NCBI GenBank assembly: GCA_902803635.1 | Contig: CADCQU010000205.1 | Coordinates: 1-6,162, forward strand | Origin: an uncultured Lachnospiraceae bacterium | GTDB taxonomy: Bacteria > Bacillota > Clostridia > Lachnospirales > Lachnospiraceae | Reading direction: 5' to 3' | DNA length: 6,162 bases | Shown here: positions 1 to 5,705 of the stretch, piece after piece | How positions within the stretch are numbered: the first letter of the stretch is position 1 | Layout: each line of letters begins with the position of its first letter | The notes under the pieces: model-generated | The model's input: the letters and a program-made list of their open reading frames with translations, nothing else | What the model was told of the DNA's origin: nothing | Databases searched by the model: none | Position numbers and translations under genes: made by a program

Positions 1-90
1 TCCGCCTTGCAGGACGAAATTTATACTTCGCATCTTTCCTAAGTTATTTTCGAACAGCTCCTAAATTCCTTACGCGGCTCTGTGAATCAG

Positions 91-118
91 AAAAACAGCG
101 GCGGGAAGCCCGCCGCCG
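91..118 (-). terminator. Intrinsic terminator, leftward
   Basis: A perfect 8-bp GC-only stem (98-105 pairing with 109-116) closes a 3-base loop. Read on the minus strand it is followed after two bases by five T residues (95-91). This is a textbook Rho-independent terminator for leftward transcription. It is the first strong one downstream of the 203-residue gene, almost 400 bases after its stop codon. Confidence 0.85.
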
Positions 119-146
119 AATGAAAAAACAGATGAGAAACCTTTAA

Positions 147-180
147 ATTCAGGATAATTCCTGAATGTACGAGATCGTAC
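147..180. repeat. Two adjacent perfect hairpins
   Basis: ATTCAGGA (147-154) pairs with TCCTGAAT (159-166) across a 4-base loop. Immediately next to it, GTACGA (167-172) pairs with TCGTAC (175-180) across 2 bases. The two inverted repeats abut with no spacer and lie 29 bases from the terminator at 91-118. They could be RNA structures at the 3' end of a leftward transcript, or protein-binding sites. Their function is not known. Confidence 0.6.
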
Positions 181-511
181 AGGAGGCGGCTGCCTGCGAA
201 GCCACGATTTTGCATACAAACACCCTCTTACACAGGCGCAAAGCCCATAGAGCATTTGCTGGTCCACGGTAATACGCCCCGCCGGCCATTTGCCAAAATC
301 GTCACAGTCCCCTGCCGGACCCGCCGCAGGCGCAAAGCATTCCCACCTGCCCCTTCCGAAATAAAAAACTCATCGAAACATCGGCAAACCATCCACAAAT
401 ACTCGCTTCCCCGACTTTCATGGCTTGCTATCGAAGCTGCAGGGGCACCGCGTATGCTCGGAGGCCACGGAATCAAAGGTTCCACCAGCCGCCATGGACT
501 TGCAGCAAATC

Positions 512-1123
512 TCACATACTCAGCTGCAGAGCGCTGCGCGTGCGCTCGATGACGTAGGAGCGGGTATTCCACCAGCCATCATGGTCGTGGTAGTAGCGAA
601 GGTACGGCGTCCCTTCCGCGCGGCATTTGTTGCGAAGCGCGTATACGTCCGTATTCTCCGAGATGACCTCGACCACCAGCACCTTCTGTCCGCCCTTAAA
701 GAAGGTATACATCGTCGCCGGACGGCTGTAATTCAGCTTCTGTTCCGTGACATCGTAATCCGTAAACTCATCGCGGAAAATCTCGCGGAAATATTTGTCG
801 TATTTTCCATGATAATTGAACTGGTTCGGCTCCTTGGGCATGTTCGGCCCCCAGGAATTCCCGCTGGCCATGCCGGACGGACCATTATAGACATCCGATG
901 GGGCCTGGTAATCCGGCGAGACGATATTCTGCGCCTGTACCGGCTTCGACGAGGGCACCACCGTACCCGTATGGCCCGCCAGCGGATCCTTGAACGGAGC
1001 ATCCGGATTCTTCGCCTTCTGCGCGTTTACCTCCTTCTCCGCCGCGTTCACGATGTCCTTCAGTTTCTCCAGCGCCTTCGCGGCCTCGTCATCGCCGCCA
1101 AATATCTTCGAAAAAATTCCCAT
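512..1123 (-). CDS. Conserved-looking hypothetical protein, 203 aa
   Basis: I do not recognise a named family with certainty. The ATG at 1123 was chosen because AAAGGGG lies six bases upstream; the frame is open further upstream to 1213 but that extension has no comparable ribosome site. Residues 1-35 (MGIFSKIFGG, then an Ala/Glu/Lys-rich stretch) look helical. Residues 40-105 are rich in Pro, Ser, Gly and Asn and look like a flexible linker. Residues 106-203 look like a folded domain: a Tyr/Phe-rich stretch, then KVLVVEVISENT (147-158), a helix with RNKCRAEG, then TPYLRYYHDHDGWWNTRSYV (172-191). The strand-helix-strand order ending in a PYLRYY strand recalls the PD-(D/E)xK nuclease-like fold, but I see no complete catalytic D...(D/E)xK set, so this is inference. 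No signal peptide or membrane segment is seen, so it is probably cytoplasmic. It is transcribed alone from the promoter region near 1265-1291. Confidence 0.8.
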   Translation of the reverse strand: MGIFSKIFGGDDEAAKALEKLKDIVNAAEKEVNAQKAKNPDAPFKDPLAGHTGTVVPSSKPVQAQNIVSPDYQAPSDVYNGPSGMASGNSWGPNMPKEPNQFNYHGKYDKYFREIFRDEFTDYDVTEQKLNYSRPATMYTFFKGGQKVLVVEVISENTDVYALRNKCRAEGTPYLRYYHDHDGWWNTRSYVIERTRSALQLSM

Positions 1124-1253
1124 AACATTCCCCTTTCCATGCAAAAGCATCTTCCATCCATATATCTTTGGTTTCCTTCGTGCGATGAAAATGCATCCTC
1201 CATCCGCAGTCAACTTTCCTCAACGTGAACACATTTGCACGCAAACTCCTCTC

Positions 1254-1310
1254 TGCAAATGCATCTTATACTATTGTACCATGTTGTCCAACATTCGTCT
1301 ATGCAAATGC
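1254..1310 (-). promoter_or_regulatory. Putative promoter of the 203-aa gene with operator-like repeats
   Basis: On the minus strand TTGGAC (1291-1286) and TATAAG (1270-1265) resemble -35 and -10 boxes, though the 15-base gap is shorter than the ideal 17. TACAAT (1278-1273) is an alternative -10. The -35 lies inside the inverted repeat ATGTTG-GA-CAACAT (1294-1281). The 9-base direct repeat TGCAAATGC (plus strand 1254-1262 and 1302-1310) brackets both boxes. The geometry suggests a repressor or activator site, but TGCAAATGC contains a word that is abundant across the whole window, so the bracketing may be coincidental. The promoter is about 140 bases upstream of the start codon. Confidence 0.35.
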
Positions 1311-1363
1311 CGATTTTTTCTCCCATTTCCCTGCCATTTCCCTGCCGCCTTTACCGTGCGGCC

Positions 1364-1411
1364 CCTCTCCGTCACGGCTTCGCCGTGACACCTCCCCCTT
1401 GAGGGGGAGGC
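1364..1411. repeat. Double-hairpin intergenic element
   Basis: Two perfect stem-loops in tandem: GTCACGGC (1371-1378) with GCCGTGAC (1382-1389) around TTC, then CCTCCCCC (1391-1398) with GGGGGAGG (1403-1410) around TTGA. The layout, a CCTCTCC lead, a TTC-loop hairpin, a one-base gap and a CCTCCCCC hairpin, matches a dispersed intergenic repeat that I recall from gut Clostridia genomes; the family match is from memory and was not searched. It begins seven bases after the stop codon of the VanZ-like gene, so it could end or stabilise that transcript, but no T-run follows on either strand. Confidence 0.65.
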
Positions 1412-1417
1412 AATGGG

Positions 1418-1915
1418 TTATTCTTTCCCATTCTTTTTCGAGGCAGAAACGTTGCGAACGAGCCACGCGACGAAGGCAGCAAGAAGGAACCCCGTCACAT
1501 ACCCGGCCATGTCGATGCAGCAGTCCCGAAGGCTCCCGCCACGGCCCGGGACGAAGAGCTGGATTGTCTCGTCAATCAGGGGAACCGCAATCAGCAGCAT
1601 CCCTCGAAGGAGCCATTTGCCTCTTCCAACCATCCGGCCCGTCGCGATGCGAACGAGAATGCCAAGCCCCGCAAATTCCGTAAAGTGCGCAAGCTTCCGC
1701 ACCAGGTGGTGAAATTTTTCATCAGACATGGAAAAACCTAATTTTTGCACAATAGAATAAAGGAACTTACTGATGGAACCGGAAACACTCCCCGAAGCTT
1801 CACCGCTCAAAAGGGAATTTGAAAAAATAAAGACCACGTAAGCGGCAATAAGGAGCCACGGAAGGATGGCCAGCCACCCTCCTCCCTCCCCCTTTTTCCT
1901 TTCACAAGCACACAT
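1418..1915 (-). CDS. VanZ-like family membrane protein
   Basis: 165 residues. Family signatures are clear: FSNSLLSGE in the first helix region (31-39), KLAHFTEFAGLG (74-85), and the long motif DETIQLFVPGRGGSLRDCCI (115-134) followed by DMAGYVTG (135-142). Membrane segments are visible around residues 14-31, 78-91, 103-114 and 137-153. VanZ of enterococci gives low-level teicoplanin resistance and related proteins can modulate sensitivity to envelope-active agents; the biochemical activity of the family is unsettled. The frame is open further upstream, to GTG codons at 1951 and 1948 and an ATG at 1933, but I chose the ATG at 1915 because GAGGTG lies ten bases upstream and the likely -10 box (1959-1954) would put the transcript start at or inside the earlier starts. 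It sits downstream of the penicillin-binding protein gene in the same direction, separated by a terminator and its own promoter. A resistance role here is not shown. Confidence 0.9.
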   Translation of the reverse strand: MCACERKKGEGGGWLAILPWLLIAAYVVFIFSNSLLSGEASGSVSGSISKFLYSIVQKLGFSMSDEKFHHLVRKLAHFTEFAGLGILVRIATGRMVGRGKWLLRGMLLIAVPLIDETIQLFVPGRGGSLRDCCIDMAGYVTGFLLAAFVAWLVRNVSASKKNGKE

Positions 1916-1925
1916 AGAGAAACTA

Positions 1926-1931
1926 CACCTC
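1926..1931 (-). promoter_or_regulatory. Ribosome binding site deciding the VanZ-like start
   Basis: GAGGTG on the minus strand lies ten bases before the ATG at 1915. The alternatives at 1951 (GTG) and 1933 (ATG) have no purine-rich site at a suitable distance. This favours the 165-residue form. Confidence 0.5.
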
Positions 1932-1953
1932 ATTATATTTTTATGCACCACAC

Positions 1954-1962
1954 ATCATACCA
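1954..1962 (-). promoter_or_regulatory. Extended -10 promoter of the VanZ-like gene
   Basis: TGGTATGAT fits an extended -10 (TGn plus TATGAT). Any -35 would fall inside the terminator stem (1967-1992), where no good TTGACA-like box is seen; extended -10 promoters can act without one. The predicted 5' untranslated region before 1915 is about 32 bases. Confidence 0.45.
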
Positions 1963-1966
1963 GAAA

Positions 1967-1992
1967 CAGCCGGCTCTTAAAAGAGCCGGCTG
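1967..1992 (-). terminator. Palindromic terminator after the penicillin-binding protein gene
   Basis: A 26-base perfect palindrome-type hairpin with 12-base arms (1967-1978 and 1981-1992) and two central bases. It starts 14 bases beyond the TAA of the penicillin-binding protein gene. On the minus strand it is followed only by a short GTTTCTGG, a weak T-tract, so termination may be partial and the hairpin may also protect the mRNA end. The promoter of the VanZ-like gene abuts it. Confidence 0.65.
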
Positions 1993-2006
1993 CCCATTTA
2001 TTTCAT

Positions 2007-5000
2007 TTATGTTCCCCAAAATTCTGCCCAGAAGTCCCTCTCTTCAGGCTCCTCGGCTTGTTCCTCGCGGGCGGTGTCGTCCTCCGGCCAGTGGAAATCG
2101 TCATCCTCCTGGTCATCATTTGCCGTGTCGTTAGTGGCCTGTCCGCCCCACGGCCCGTTGCCGCCGGTCGTCCCATTTCCGGAAGTACCTCCCTGGCCGC
2201 CATTCGTCGTGTTGCCACCGGTCGTACCGCCTCCGAAAACGCTCCCCTGGCCGCCATTTGCCGTGTCATTGGTGGTCTGTCCGCCCCACGGCCCGTTGCC
2301 GCCGGTCGTCCCAGTTCCGGAAGTACCTCCCTGGCCGCCATTTGTCGTGTTGCCACCGGTCGTTCCGTCCCCGAAAGTGCTCCCCTGGCCGCCATTTGCC
2401 GTATTGCCTGTATCGGACGGAGACGTTGTCGATACTTCCTCTTCGTCATCATCGCTGCGGCCCCAGAACCAATCCCAGAAGCTCGACCCGCCGGTCGGAC
2501 GTGGGGTCGGCGTCGGCGTCATGGTCGGCGTCGGCGTGGCCGTGATCTGGTGAATCGCGCAAGGCTTGCCGTCCTCCCCATAGGAATACGGAACCACATA
2601 GATTTTATCCTCAGTCCCTTCTGTCGCTTCCTTTAGATACACACGGAAGTAGGTCATCGGGCAGAGGACGTCGCCCTTCTTGCCGTTCGTCCTCCAGCCC
2701 CCGAAGAAGGACCAGACCTTCTCATCCTCCTCACGAACCGCCACCTTCTGGTGCGAATACGAACAAATCTCCACCTTCACGTGGCAGTCGCAAATCTCGG
2801 TCGGCTGCGTCCCGGGAGCGTAGAATTCCTCGGTTGTCATGTTACCCTGCACGGTGTCGTCGCAGAGCCCCGGCACCGCCAGTTTTCCGCATTTTCGGCA
2901 AATGCTGACCTTCTCTAGTCCAGTGTTTTCGGCAAATGCCCTCTCCGCAAGTCCTGCGTGGGCATTTTGCATGACCTCCCGCCAAATGACCTTCACGTAG
3001 CCGCTATCGGTCTGGCCGGAATTGTCGTCGTTGCCGCCCCAGACCCCGCAGGTGAGGTAGGGCGTGTAGCCGATGAACCAGGCGTCCCGCACATTGGAGG
3101 TCGTGCCGCTCTTCCCGGCCGCCGGCATGTCCGTAAGCCGTGCCTCCACGCCCGTGCCGGACTCGACCACGTCCTGCATCGCAGCCGTCAGGAGCGAGGC
3201 GGTATTTGCCGAAACCGCCTGGTGCACCTCCTGTTCCTTTTCAAGGATGGTTTGCCCGTCCGCAGACAGAATTCGCGTGTAATAGATTGGCGTCCGATAC
3301 TGCCCGCCGCGGGAAAGCGCGTTGTAGGCGGCGGTCATTTCCATATTTGTCACGCCCCCGTGGGTGCCGCCGAGGGCGAGGGCCTCGACCATGTCCTCGT
3401 CCGTGAGCGTCGAAATGCCAAATTTCCGAAGCCGGGAGACGACATTTTCCATGCCCTCCTCCTGGAAGCACTTGAGGGCCACGATGTTGCCGGAGCGTAC
3501 GATTGCCTCGTGCACCGTGGTCTTGCCCAGATACCGGCCGTCCGAATTCACAAGCGAGGTGCCGTTGCTGTAGGTGGCCGGCGCGTCGTCGATGGCCGTG
3601 CCGAGTGTGAATTTTCCATCCTCAAGCCCGGCCGCGTATTCCCCGATAATCTTGATCGTCGAACCCGGCTGCCGGAGTGCGCTGGTGGCCCGGTTGTAGA
3701 GAAGGCTCCCCTCCTTCGTCCCGCGCCCACCGACCATCGCCCGCACCTGCCCGGTCGCGTTATCGAGGACGACCAGCGAGATTTGGGCGTTCTCCGGGAG
3801 CAGGTCGTCGCGCATTGCAATGTCCTCGCAAATACGCTGGATCCGGTTGCTTTCGGTGGACTCGATAGTGAGTCCGCCGCGGTAGAGCTTGTCCCATGCC
3901 TCCGCCTCGGTCATACCGAGCTGTTCCTGTAAGTCGTTGATGATTTCATTGACCAGAGCGTCCTCGAAATAGCTCATGATCTGCTGCTTGTGGCCGGTGC
4001 TGCTGACCGCCGCGATACGTTGATACACGGGGTCTGCATTTGCCGCATCATGCTCCTCCTGGGTAATCATGCCGAGTGTGAGCATTTTGGCGAGCACCAG
4101 CTTTTTGCGGCCCTCGTTCTCCTCCGGGTGCGTCAGGGGGTTGTAGGTGGTCGGGTTCTTGGTGATGCCGGCCAGCACCGCGCACTCCGAGAGGGTCAGG
4201 TCCGAGACGTCCTTGTCAAAATAGTATTTCGCGGCGGTCTCGACGCCCCAGTTGCCGCCGCCCAGGTTGATGGTATTCAGGTAATTTTCAAGAATCCAGT
4301 TTTTATCTACTTTCCGTTCCAGGCTCCATGCCATCGACTGCTCCTGGATTTTCCGCTCGATCTTGTCAAAGAGGGTTTTCTCCTCTGTCCAGCCCGTCAG
4401 CACGTTGTTCTTGATGAGCTGCTGCGTGATCGTGCTGGCGCCCTGGGTGAAATTCCCGCCCGAGGTGATGCCCTTGACAATTGCGCGGATGACGCCCTTG
4501 AAATCGACACCGTGGTGCTCGTAGAAGCGCTCGTCCTCAATCGCGACGAAGGCCTGCTGCAGGTTCTTCGGAATTTCCGAAAGGCGCACGTACACGCGAT
4601 TCGACTCCTGCCCGCTCAGCGTGAGGGCCACATTTCCCTCGACGTCCAAGACCGTCGAGCGGTAGTACTGCGGCTGTACGTCGAGAAGGTCGAGCTTCGG
4701 GGCCTTCGCTGCGCACACAAGGTAAAAAATCCCAAAACCTAAAATAGTAATGAACAGGAGGCTCATCAGAACGATGGCCGTTCTCCCAAGGACTCGCCAA
4801 ATGCGCTTCCTGCGTTTTTTGCGGGGTTTCGGGGCGGGTCCCAGCCGGTGCGGTTCACCGCCGTCCCCCTCCTGCCAGTAAACATCCTCCTCCGGAGCGC
4901 TATGCACCTCGGGGCCGTAGCCGTCTGGAACATAATACTCCGGGCCAAGGCCGTCCGGACCGTAAGTCTCCGGGCCATAACCTTCCGGACCATAGTTCAT

Positions 5001-5642
5001 CGGGCCATTAGTCTCCGGGCCGTAAATTTCCGGACCATAACCTTCCGGGCTGTAGTTCATCGGGCCACTAGTCTCCTGAACGTAATTTTCTGGACCGTAA
5101 TCCTCCGGGCCATAATTTTCACGACCGTAACCTTCCAGGGCGAAATTTTCTGGTCCATAGTTTTCCGGATCATATCCTTCCGGATCGTAGTTCATCGGTT
5201 CATTAGTCTCCGGAACATAACCTTCCGGGCCGTAATTCTCGGGAACACCCCCTTCCGGGCCGTAGCCCTCCTCTCCATGCTCTTCCTGCGGATAAGAAGC
5301 ACCATCCCAGGAATAACCATTTTCTACTGGATACGAATTTGCATCCGGGGTGTAGCCATTAATCTCGGGAGCATAACCATTTGTCTCAGGAGGATATCCT
5401 TCCTCCGGAGGATACCCATTTGCCTCAGGAGTATAGCCTTCCTCCGGAGCGTAACCATTTGCCTCAGGAGTATAGCCTTCCTCCGGAGCGTAACCATTTG
5501 CCTCCGGAAGCTCTCCCTCCAGCTTCGACCTCTTTTTTGCGAGGCGTTTCTCTTGCTTTTCTCTCTTTTTCCTTTCCCTTTTTTCAGCTCTAGACTCATT
5601 CATGCTATCGTTTGGATCCGCGTCAAAGGTTTTCTTGCCCAT
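2007..5642 (-). CDS. Class A penicillin-binding protein (GT51 transglycosylase plus transpeptidase), PBP1A type
   Basis: 1211 residues, much longer than the usual 700-900. It polymerises lipid II into glycan strands and cross-links the stem peptides outside the membrane. Residues 1-45 are highly charged, 46-111 are 13-residue repeats, 126-245 are 24 pentads such as GYGPE, then KPRKKRRKR (272-280) and one membrane helix (287-310); positive charge before the helix puts the tail in the cytoplasm. The GT51 domain has VAIEDERFYEHHGVD (366-380; likely catalytic Glu369), GASTITQQLIKN (401-412), RKIQEQ (430-435; Glu434) and KNWILENYLN (447-456). The transpeptidase has STIK (661-664, nucleophile Ser661), SGN (717-719) and KSGTT (844-848). 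A cysteine-rich segment (915-960), a Thr/Pro linker (1035-1050) and a Gly/Asn/Thr-rich repeat tail (1083-1174) follow. All catalytic motifs are intact, so it should be active. The ATG at 5642 has AAAGGGGG six bases upstream. The function call is firm; the role of the tails is unknown. Confidence 0.96.
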   Translation of the reverse strand: MGKKTFDADPNDSMNESRAEKRERKKREKQEKRLAKKRSKLEGELPEANGYAPEEGYTPEANGYAPEEGYTPEANGYPPEEGYPPETNGYAPEINGYTPDANSYPVENGYSWDGASYPQEEHGEEGYGPEGGVPENYGPEGYVPETNEPMNYDPEGYDPENYGPENFALEGYGRENYGPEDYGPENYVQETSGPMNYSPEGYGPEIYGPETNGPMNYGPEGYGPETYGPDGLGPEYYVPDGYGPEVHSAPEEDVYWQEGDGGEPHRLGPAPKPRKKRRKRIWRVLGRTAIVLMSLLFITILGFGIFYLVCAAKAPKLDLLDVQPQYYRSTVLDVEGNVALTLSGQESNRVYVRLSEIPKNLQQAFVAIEDERFYEHHGVDFKGVIRAIVKGITSGGNFTQGASTITQQLIKNNVLTGWTEEKTLFDKIERKIQEQSMAWSLERKVDKNWILENYLNTINLGGGNWGVETAAKYYFDKDVSDLTLSECAVLAGITKNPTTYNPLTHPEENEGRKKLVLAKMLTLGMITQEEHDAANADPVYQRIAAVSSTGHKQQIMSYFEDALVNEIINDLQEQLGMTEAEAWDKLYRGGLTIESTESNRIQRICEDIAMRDDLLPENAQISLVVLDNATGQVRAMVGGRGTKEGSLLYNRATSALRQPGSTIKIIGEYAAGLEDGKFTLGTAIDDAPATYSNGTSLVNSDGRYLGKTTVHEAIVRSGNIVALKCFQEEGMENVVSRLRKFGISTLTDEDMVEALALGGTHGGVTNMEMTAAYNALSRGGQYRTPIYYTRILSADGQTILEKEQEVHQAVSANTASLLTAAMQDVVESGTGVEARLTDMPAAGKSGTTSNVRDAWFIGYTPYLTCGVWGGNDDNSGQTDSGYVKVIWREVMQNAHAGLAERAFAENTGLEKVSICRKCGKLAVPGLCDDTVQGNMTTEEFYAPGTQPTEICDCHVKVEICSYSHQKVAVREEDEKVWSFFGGWRTNGKKGDVLCPMTYFRVYLKEATEGTEDKIYVVPYSYGEDGKPCAIHQITATPTPTMTPTPTPRPTGGSSFWDWFWGRSDDDEEEVSTTSPSDTGNTANGGQGSTFGDGTTGGNTTNGGQGGTSGTGTTGGNGPWGGQTTNDTANGGQGSVFGGGTTGGNTTNGGQGGTSGNGTTGGNGPWGGQATNDTANDDQEDDDFHWPEDDTAREEQAEEPEERDFWAEFWGT
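2121..2404 (-). repeat. 138-bp tandem duplication in the PBP tail
   Basis: Two near-identical in-frame copies (2259-2396 and 2121-2258) encode residues 1083-1128 and 1129-1174, with a few bases of a further copy up to about 2404. Each 46-residue unit contains two shorter repeats of the form NGGQGxxxGxGTTGGN plus a GPWGGQ element. The copies differ at a small number of bases, so the duplication is fairly recent or kept similar by recombination. It changes the tail length without shifting the frame. Confidence 0.9.
4908..5267 (-). repeat. Pentapeptide-coding repeat region in the PBP N-terminus
   Basis: Exactly 24 consecutive 15-bp units encode residues 126-245. The consensus is [GN]Y[GVD]PE. 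A longer period shows as TNEPM, TSGPM and TNGPM at residues 146, 191 and 211, each followed by NY. Units are diverged at the DNA level. The segment lies on the cytoplasmic side of the membrane and is predicted to be disordered. Confidence 0.9.
5310..5507 (-). repeat. 39-bp repeats in the PBP N-terminus
   Basis: About five units encode residues 46-111 with consensus PEANGYAPEEGYT. The first two units (5430-5507) are almost identical in DNA, differing mainly at one codon, while the later ones are diverged. This is the pattern of recent in-frame expansion at one end of an older array. Confidence 0.88.
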
Positions 5643-5696
5643 AATTCACCCCCTTTCGTCCGCTTTCACCAAGCCTATGTTACTACTTGCATAGAA

Positions 5697-5705
5697 TTTA
5701 TAACA
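5697..5705 (-). promoter_or_regulatory. Putative extended -10 promoter of the PBP gene
   Basis: TGTTATAAA on the minus strand fits an extended -10 (TGn plus TATAAA). No good -35 is seen at 16-18 bases; a TTGCAC sits 12 bases upstream, too close. The box is 55 bases from the start codon, giving a 5' untranslated region of about 48 bases. Confidence 0.4.

Larger units (their letters stand above)
1..511. other. Region without a confident gene, left edge
   Basis: I see no convincing coding region here. The longest open frames on both strands lack a good start and recognisable motifs. On the minus strand just after the 203-residue gene, a 33-codon open stretch (519 to 418) in a shifted frame contains CxxC and CxC cysteine pairs; it has no start codon in its frame and may be a decayed zinc-ribbon tail or chance. 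The region also holds the leftward terminator at 91-118, two hairpins at 147-180 and two CATTTGC words at 253 and 287. At the extreme left a minus-strand ATG at 33 follows AGGAAAG and is open to the edge for 11 codons, which is too short to judge. Because the first clear leftward terminator after 512 is at 91-118, the stretch 118-511 could be a long 3' untranslated region. Confidence 0.5.

Noticed and set aside
1..33. Minus-strand ATG at 33 after AGGAAAG, open to the left edge
   Set aside because: Only 11 codons are inside the window and the purine run is too close to the ATG to count as a ribosome site.
228..572. Minus-strand open frame of 114 codons overlapping the end of the 203-aa gene
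   Set aside because: Starts inside the better supported gene in another frame, has no ribosome site and no recognisable motif.
1323..1344. Tandem 11-bp duplication CCATTTCCCTG
   Set aside because: Real but short and with no feature attached; a simple local duplication is the plainest explanation.
1866..2636. Long plus-strand open frame of 256 codons opposite the PBP tail
   Set aside because: It is the antisense reading of the glycine-rich repeat region, mirrors its 138-bp period, has no ribosome site and no recognisable domain.
2958..3932. Plus-strand open frame of 324 codons opposite the transpeptidase domain
   Set aside because: Antisense to well-conserved transpeptidase sequence; GC-rich codon usage of the true gene keeps the opposite frame open.
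3990..4742. Plus-strand open frame of 250 codons opposite the GT51 domain
   Set aside because: Antisense shadow of the transglycosylase coding sequence with no family resemblance.
4908..5507. Short regular repeats considered as a CRISPR array
   Set aside because: Units are contiguous with no spacers, in frame and part of a clear coding sequence.
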